Assembly (NCBI RefSeq): GCF_001266615.1
Contig: NZ_LGHZ01000017.1
Coordinates: 80,503 to 144,502 of the forward strand
Length of the DNA: 64,000 bases
DNA from: Kluyvera genomosp. 1
GTDB taxonomy: Bacteria; Pseudomonadota; Gammaproteobacteria; Enterobacterales; Enterobacteriaceae
Direction of reading: 5' to 3'
Shown: positions 60,745 through 64,000 of the stretch, one piece after another
Position numbering within the stretch: the first letter of the stretch is position 1
Layout: the number at the start of each line of letters is the position of its first letter
Made by a program: the position numbers and the translations under genes
Notes under the pieces: generated by a model
Databases searched by the model: none
What the model saw: the letters and a program-made list of their open reading frames with translations, nothing else
What the model was told of the DNA's origin: nothing

Positions 60745-62046
60745 ATGGCTCAAGAAATCGAATTAAAATTTATCGTCGACACCGCTGGTGTTGAAGCGCT
60801 CCGCGACCACCTGCAAACCCTCAATGCAGAGCACACCCCGCCGGGGCAGTTGCTGAACATCTATTACGAGACTGCGGATAATTGGCTGCGTCGCCATGAT
60901 ATGGGGCTGCGTATTCGCGGCGACAATGGTCGTTATGAGATGACCATGAAAATCGCCGGGCGTACCGTTGGCGGGTTGCATCAGCGTCCGGAATACAATA
61001 TTGCCATTAGCTCGCCGGAGCTCGCGCTCGACAAGCTGCCGTCCGAGGTGTGGCCGAACGGCGAAATGCCTGAGGGGTTGGCAGAACAGGTGAATCCGTT
61101 GTTCAGCACCGATTTCTTCCGTGAAAAATGGGTGGTCAGTCAGGGCAAGAGCCAGATTGAAATCGCGCTGGATCAGGGTGACGTTAAGGCTGGCGATCAT
61201 CAGGAAGCTATCTGCGAACTGGAGCTGGAGCTGCTGAGCGGTGAAACGGCTGACGTGCTGGCGTTGGCGCAGCAGCTTGCGCAGACCGGCCTGCTGCGTC
61301 AAGGCAGTCTGAGTAAAGCCGCTCGTGGCTATCACCTGGCGCAAGGCAATCCTGAGCGTGAGATCAAACCGCTGACTATTTTGGCATTGCCGCCGAAAGC
61401 GACGGTGGGACAAGCGTTTGAAGCGGCGCTGGAAAGCGCTCTCGCACATTGGCAATATCATGAAGAGCTTTGGCTGCGCGGCAAAACGAAAGCGAAAACC
61501 GAAGTTGTCAACGCGCAGGGATTGATTCGCCACATTCTGACGCTGTTTGGCGGGATTGTGCCACGTAAAGCGAGCGCCCAACTGCGTGATGGGCTGACTC
61601 AGGTGGATGCGCTGATGGCTGAGAAAGTCTCGGCCCATGACGCAGCATTCAACCGTGAAACGGCGCTCACCAAACTCGCCTTTACCGAATGGCTGGTGAT
61701 GCGCGGCTGGCAGCCGTTCCTTGATGCCAAAGCCGAAGGCAAAATGGCCGACTCGTTCAAACGTTTTGCCGATACCCACCTCTCTCGTCAAGCTGCCGAA
61801 CTGCGCACCACCTTTGCCTATCCGCTTGGCGATAGCTATGGCGATCAGTTGCCGCGTCTGACGCGTGACATCAATAGCGTTCAGGTGCTGGCAGGCTACT
61901 ACGACGCTGAAAAAGCGCAGCGCTGGCTGGCGAACTGGCAGGGCTTGCGCCATGCCATCGAAACACGCCAGCACATTGAAATAGAGCACTACCGCAATGA
62001 GGCACTGGCGGTCGAACCGTTCTGGCTACACAGCGGAAAACGTTAA
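60745..62046 (+). CDS. ygiF: Inorganic triphosphatase YgiF
   Basis: Cytoplasmic protein of 433 residues with an N-terminal CYTH domain (about 1-200) whose tunnel motif EIELKF (Glu4, Glu6, Lys8) hydrolyses inorganic triphosphate. The C-terminal CHAD domain (about 220-420) is helical and histidine-rich and binds polyphosphate in other proteins. Divergent from ygiM. glnE begins 21 bases after its stop, so the two are one transcript, as in E. coli. Confidence 0.93.
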   Translation: MAQEIELKFIVDTAGVEALRDHLQTLNAEHTPPGQLLNIYYETADNWLRRHDMGLRIRGDNGRYEMTMKIAGRTVGGLHQRPEYNIAISSPELALDKLPSEVWPNGEMPEGLAEQVNPLFSTDFFREKWVVSQGKSQIEIALDQGDVKAGDHQEAICELELELLSGETADVLALAQQLAQTGLLRQGSLSKAARGYHLAQGNPEREIKPLTILALPPKATVGQAFEAALESALAHWQYHEELWLRGKTKAKTEVVNAQGLIRHILTLFGGIVPRKASAQLRDGLTQVDALMAEKVSAHDAAFNRETALTKLAFTEWLVMRGWQPFLDAKAEGKMADSFKRFADTHLSRQAAELRTTFAYPLGDSYGDQLPRLTRDINSVQVLAGYYDAEKAQRWLANWQGLRHAIETRQHIEIEHYRNEALAVEPFWLHSGKR

Positions 62047-62067
62047 TTGACTTCAGGGAACCCGTGT

Positions 62068-63941
62068 ATGACGCCGCTTTCTTCGCAGTTACAGCAGCAC
62101 TGGCAAACGCTAGTGGAGCGCGCTCCGGAAGATTTTCCAATCGCAACGCTCAGCGCGAATGCGCAGGCTGTTTTCACCTTTAGTGATTTTGTTCAGCAAA
62201 GTTTGATGGCGTATCCCGAGTGGCTGGCGTCGCTGGAAAGCGAGCCACCGCAAGCGGATGAGTGGCGAGAATACGCGGGTTGGCTCCAGGCGGAGCTGGC
62301 TGAAGTTCATGATGAAACGGCGCTGATGCGCGCACTGCGCGTCTTTCGCCGTCGGGTGATGGTGCGTATTGCGTGGTCGCAGGCACTGGCACTGGTTAGC
62401 GAAGAAGATACCCTCCAACAGTTGAGCCATCTGGCAGAAACGCTGATCGTCCACGCTCGTAACTGGCTTTACGATGCCTGCTGTCGTGAATGGGGCACAC
62501 CGTGCAGTGCCGATGGTGTCCCACAGCCGTTACTGATTCTCGGGATGGGCAAACTGGGCGGTGGCGAGCTTAATTTCTCCTCTGATATCGATCTGATTTT
62601 TGCCTGGCCTGAGCACGGTTCGACTCAAGGTGGTCGTCGTGAGCTGGATAATGCCCAGTTCTTTACCCGCCTGGGACAGCGGCTCATCAAAGTGCTCGAT
62701 CAGCCGACGCAGGATGGTTTTGTTTACCGCGTCGACATGCGTTTGCGCCCATTTGGCGACAGCGGCCCGCTGGTGCTGAGTTTTGCGGCGCTGGAAGATT
62801 ATTACCAGGAGCAGGGGCGCGACTGGGAACGCTACGCGATGGTTAAAGCGCGGATTATGGGCGATGACGATGGTGTCTATACGGGCGAGCTGCGCGCGAT
62901 GCTGCGGCCGTTTGTGTTCCGTCGTTACATCGATTTCAGCGTGATCCAATCTTTGCGTAACATGAAAGGGATGATCACCCGCGAAGTGCGCCGCCGGGGG
63001 CTGAAAGACAACATCAAGCTCGGTGCGGGCGGTATTCGCGAAATCGAATTTATTGTCCAGGTTTTCCAACTGATTCGCGGTGGGCGTGAGCCGTCGCTGC
63101 AAAGCCGATCGCTGCTGCCGACGCTGGCGGCGATTGAGGCACTGAATCTGCTGTCCAATACCGATGCGCAGGCGCTGCGTGAAGCCTATTTGTTCCTGCG
63201 CCGTCTGGAAAATCTGCTGCAAAGCATTAATGACGAACAGACGCAAACTCTGCCGGGCGATGAGCTCAATCGCGCGCGTCTGGCGTGGGGCATGCATCTG
63301 GCTGATTGGAACGCGTTGACCGAGCGTCTTGATGCGCTGATGGCGGAAGTACGCCGAGTCTTTAACGATCTTATCGGCGATGATGAAGAGCCATCACAGG
63401 AAGAACAGCTGTCGGAAGACTGGCGAGAGCTGTGGCAGGACACGCTGCAGGAGGATGATACCCCGTCGGTGCTAATACATCTCAGCAGTGACGACCGCCA
63501 GCGCGTGCTGTTGCAAATTGCGGATTTCCGCAAAGAACTGGATAAGCGCACCATTGGCCCACGCGGGCGTCAGGTGCTGGACTCTCTGATGCCACATCTG
63601 CTGAGTGAAGTCTGCTCGCGTGAAGATGCGCTGGTGCTGCTAACCCGTATTACGCCGTTGCTCAGCGGTATCGTCACGCGTACGACCTACCTTGAGCTGC
63701 TAAGTGAATACCCTGGCGCTTTAAAACATCTTATTCGTTTGTGTGCCGCGTCGCCGATGGTGGCGAGCCAGTTGGCGCGCTATCCGTTGCTGCTTGATGA
63801 ACTGCTGGATCCGAGCACGCTTTATCAGCCGACGGCCACCGATGCGTATCGGGATGAACTGCGTCAGTATCTTCTGCGCGTGCCGGAAGAAGACGAAGAG
63901 CAGCAGTTAGAAGCGTTACGCCAGTTCAAACAGGCACAGCT
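62068..63941 (+). CDS. glnE: Glutamine synthetase adenylyltransferase/adenylyl-removing enzyme GlnE, 3' end missing
   Basis: First 624 or so of about 946 codons. GlnE adenylylates glutamine synthetase when nitrogen is plentiful and removes the AMP when it is scarce, under control of PII. The N-terminal adenylyl-removing nucleotidyltransferase domain is complete, with [20 protein letters not shown] at about residues 158-177 and [15 protein letters not shown]. The second, adenylylating domain lies beyond the end. Frame stays open to 63941, where native sequence stops at QFKQAQL and adapter sequence takes over. The ATG follows AGGGA by eight bases. Confidence 0.93.
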
Positions 63942-64000
63942 CTGTCTCTTATACACATCTGACGCTCCTGTCTCTTATACACATCTGACGCTGCCGACGA
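63942..64000. other. Tandem Nextera/Tn5 mosaic-end adapter sequence (artefact)
   Basis: Two head-to-tail copies of the Tn5 mosaic end CTGTCTCTTATACACATCT, at 63942-63960 and 63968-63986. The second is followed by GACGCTGCCGACGA, the known Nextera adapter continuation, to the last base. The first copy breaks off after GACGCT. This is library adapter left at a contig end, not a transposon. Confidence 0.95.

Noticed and set aside
60763..61989. Reading frame of 408 codons on the minus strand opposite ygiF
   Set aside because: The plus-strand product is a clear CYTH-CHAD protein; the antisense frame has low-complexity composition and no ribosome binding site.
62530..63297. Minus-strand frame of 255 codons inside glnE
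   Set aside because: Shadow of the conserved GlnE coding sequence, which carries the [13 protein letters not shown] motif in the plus frame.
63942..63986. Possible Tn5/IS50 transposon end inside glnE
   Set aside because: The 19-base element is the engineered mosaic end and is followed by the exact Nextera adapter tail up to the last base; no transposase or target duplication is present.

Overview
The window is a chromosomal stretch from an enteric gammaproteobacterium (family Enterobacteriaceae). Nearly every protein is a close full-length relative of an Escherichia coli K-12 protein, and long blocks keep the K-12 gene order. It is not E. coli itself: ebgRAC, ygjH and ygjIJK, which lie between fadH and patA in K-12, are replaced by an unrelated sugar-catabolism cassette. 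ygjQ, ygjMN and one of the two adjacent DUF805 genes are also missing. A genus close to Enterobacter, Lelliottia or Citrobacter is my inference; the sequence alone does not settle it.

Layout. (1) 121-7945: tdcBCDEFG, anaerobic L-threonine and L-serine breakdown to propionate and ATP. (2) 8544-13578: yhaO and yhaM (cysteine uptake and desulfidation), the small gene yhaL, the pirin yhaK, the LysR regulator yhaJ and a DUF805 membrane protein. (3) 13706-18117: yqjG, yqjF, the membrane-stress cluster yqjCDEK, mzrA and yqjA. (4) 18433-24028: the hexuronate regulon exuR, exuT, uxaC and uxaA with ExuR-like operators. (5) 24113-32413: ygjV, sstT, alx with its manganese/pH riboswitch, ygjR, ygjP, rlmG and fadH. 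(6) 32550-42826: the accessory divergon. A LacI repressor, a phosphohexomutase and an ABC ATPase are transcribed leftward. A lipoprotein binding protein, two permeases, a GH13 glucosidase, a GH130 phosphorylase-type enzyme and a DUF1861-like protein are transcribed rightward. Two near-identical palindromic operators, 33 bp apart, lie between the arms. (7) 42867-50222: patA and aer (divergent, with sigma-54 and sigma-28 type promoters), the metal-responsive pair yqjI/yqjH, a POT peptide transporter and a yoaC-like gene. (8) 50321-64000: tRNA-Ile(CAU), mug, the macromolecular synthesis operon rpsU-dnaG-rpoD, tsaD, plsY, folB, uppP, cca, ygiM, ygiF and the first two thirds of glnE.

How the accessory cassette may work (inference). 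A glycan made of mannose and alpha-linked glucose is imported by the ABC system. GH13 removes alpha-glucosyl units and GH130 phosphorolyses a beta-mannoside to alpha-mannose 1-phosphate. The cassette-encoded mutase converts this to mannose 6-phosphate for glycolysis. The substrate is not known from sequence.

The right end is artificial. The last 59 bases contain two tandem copies of the Tn5 mosaic end plus Nextera sequencing adapter, so glnE is cut by a contig-end artefact and not by biology.
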